Shown here: positions 6,152-7,303 of the stretch, piece by piece
Layout of the letters: every line of letters begins with the position of its first letter
Numbering within the stretch: the first letter of the stretch is position 1
Assembly: GCA_003648875.1 (NCBI GenBank)
Contig: QMQC01000083.1
Coordinates: 1-7,303, forward strand
DNA: 7,303 nucleotides
Direction of reading: 5' to 3'
Source of the DNA: Actinomycetota bacterium
GTDB lineage: Bacteria; Actinomycetota; Acidimicrobiia; Spongiisociales; UBA5794
Notes under the pieces: generated by a model
What the model was told of the DNA's origin: nothing
What the model saw: only the letters and a program-made list of their open reading frames with translations
Databases searched by the model: none
Position numbers and translations under genes: made by a program

Positions 6152-7303
6152 CTATCTGGGTTCGGCGATCAAGCCCGTGATGCGCTCGGCTGCATCTGTG
6201 ACAGAGACACCGCGCTCCTCTGCGTCCTCGCCCCGAAGCCGAATTCCGACCGTTACGTTCTCGACGTCGCTCTCCCCGACCACGAGAACGACCGGATGCT
6301 TCTGTGTGATCGCCGTTCGGATCTTCTCACCGACGGTGTTATCCGCAGTGTCGACCTCGACACGCACGCCCGTTTCAGCAAGTGTGTCCGCAACCGACTG
6401 TGCGTACCCGTTGTGTCGGTCTGCGACCGGTACAACGGTGACCTGCACCGGTGACAACCAAGCAGGGAACGCGCCTGCGTAGTGCTCGATCAGGATCCCG
6501 ATGAATCGTTCGATCGAGCCGAGGAGAGCACGGTGGATCATCACGGGTCGCACACGAGCGTTCTCGCTCGATGCGTACTCGAGATCGAAGTTCTCCGGCT
6601 GAGCGAAGTCAACCTGGATCGTCGATAGCTGCCAACGGCGCCCGATTGCATCCTTCACATGGATGTCGATCTTCGGTCCGTAGAACGCACCTTCGCCTGG
6701 AGCGAGCTGATAGGAGAGATCCGTGCGCTCCAGGGCCGCGGCAAGGTACTCCTCGGCTTTGACCCACAGCTCCGGGTCGCCGACGGCCTTGTTCGGCTTG
6801 GTCGATAGATCCGCCTCGAAATCCTCGAATCCGAAGTCGCGCAAGACCATGAGCACGAAGTCGAGCAAGTTCTGGAGTTCGCTTGCAAGCTGATCTTCTG
6901 TGGTGAATATGTGGCTGTCGTCCTGGGTGAACCCGCGGGCACGCATCAGTCCGTGGATGACGCCACTCATTTCGTAGCGGTACACCGTGCCAAGCTCGAA
7001 CAGTCTGAGTGGTAGCTCTCTGTAGGAACGACTCCTGCTCTTGTAGATCAAGATGTGGAACGGGCAGTTCATCGGCTTGACGAAATACTCCTGCCCCGGA
7101 CGATTCTCCCCACCGTCGAGCTCGATGGCCGGAAACATCGTGTCTCTGTAGAAATGGACGTGACCCGAAGTCTCCCAGAGCCCCGCCTTGGCCAAGTGGG
7201 GTGTAACCACGTACTCGTAGCCGAACGCAGCGTGGGTCCTGCGCGAATAGTCCTCAACCGTTCGGCGCAGGATTCCACCCTTTGGGTGCCACACGGCGAG
7301 GCC
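6152..7303 (-). CDS. thrS: Threonyl-tRNA synthetase, C-terminal part (5' end outside window)
   Basis: Class II aminoacyl-tRNA synthetase charging tRNA-Thr in the cytoplasm. The open frame reaches the right edge, giving 383 residues of catalytic core and anticodon-binding domain; the N-terminal TGS and editing domains are not in the window. Counting from the first visible residue: the fragment opens with GLAVWHPKGG, typical of the start of the core. The three zinc ligands known for the family are present as Cys80 in MNCPFH, His131 in QDDSHIF, and His257 in MIHRALLGS. Motif 2 is YRYEMSG...RARGFTQDD (Arg109) and motif 3 is LGSIERF (Arg266). From about residue 283 the anticodon-binding domain follows (SPVQVTVVPVADRHNGYA...VGEKIR). 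The GTG at 7294 is internal (Val in AVWHPKG), not the start. In mycobacteria thrS stands just upstream of the HIT, pgsA and patA genes; here the transporter pair and gltA lie between. Confidence 0.97.
   Translation of the reverse strand, partial: GLAVWHPKGGILRRTVEDYSRRTHAAFGYEYVVTPHLAKAGLWETSGHVHFYRDTMFPAIELDGGENRPGQEYFVKPMNCPFHILIYKSRSRSYRELPLRLFELGTVYRYEMSGVIHGLMRARGFTQDDSHIFTTEDQLASELQNLLDFVLMVLRDFGFEDFEADLSTKPNKAVGDPELWVKAEEYLAAALERTDLSYQLAPGEGAFYGPKIDIHVKDAIGRRWQLSTIQVDFAQPENFDLEYASSENARVRPVMIHRALLGSIERFIGILIEHYAGAFPAWLSPVQVTVVPVADRHNGYAQSVADTLAETGVRVEVDTADNTVGEKIRTAITQKHPVVLVVGESDVENVTVGIRLRGEDAEERGVSVTDAAERITGLIAEPR

Noticed and set aside
7292..7294. GTG at 7294 as the start of thrS
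   Set aside because: The frame continues to the window edge with GLA before it, and the residues belong to the conserved AVWHPKG core. It is an internal Val.
1..7303. CRISPR array, insertion sequence, tRNA, rRNA or defence system
   Set aside because: No spaced repeats, terminal inverted repeats with a transposase, tRNA-like cloverleaf or nuclease/toxin motifs were seen on either strand.

Overview
The window (about 57-58% G+C by eye) looks like chromosomal core sequence from a high-G+C Gram-positive, most likely an actinobacterium outside the mycobacteria; an acidimicrobial-type lineage is a guess from composition and gene types. Three observations point there. A phosphatidylinositol-phosphate synthase-like gene (pgsA) is followed directly by a PatA-like phosphatidylinositol mannoside acyltransferase. 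The same side of the locus carries thrS, as in the mycobacterial thrS - HIT gene - pgsA - patA - pimA cluster. The citrate synthase resembles the long actinobacterial GltA2 type.

Layout, right to left on the minus strand: the 3' two thirds of thrS (6152-7303, its 5' end outside the window); a 75-bp gap; a 905-residue MMPL/RND-family membrane transporter (3359-6076); and, 3 nt after its stop, a 148-residue membrane protein with a PepSY-like tail (2909-3355). An 89-bp convergent intergenic region follows, holding two short perfect palindromes. On the plus strand, facing the other genes, is a complete citrate synthase (gltA, 1527-2819). It diverges across 137 bp from pgsA (802-1389, minus), which overlaps patA (1-823, minus; its 3' end lies outside the window).

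Functionally the window mixes translation (ThrRS), the entry step of the TCA cycle (citrate synthase), and envelope lipid synthesis (PgsA making phosphatidylinositol phosphate, PatA acylating its mannosides). The MMPL transporter with its coupled PepSY-like partner is a candidate lipid or hydrophobic-substrate exporter, possibly linked to the same envelope. No mobile element, CRISPR array, tRNA or rRNA was recognised. Most of the window is ordinary housekeeping sequence. The least explained part is the transporter pair: the MMPL protein appears to have an additional membrane hairpin in its first half and has lost the Asp of the Asp-Tyr pair in its second half, and the small protein downstream appears translationally coupled to it.
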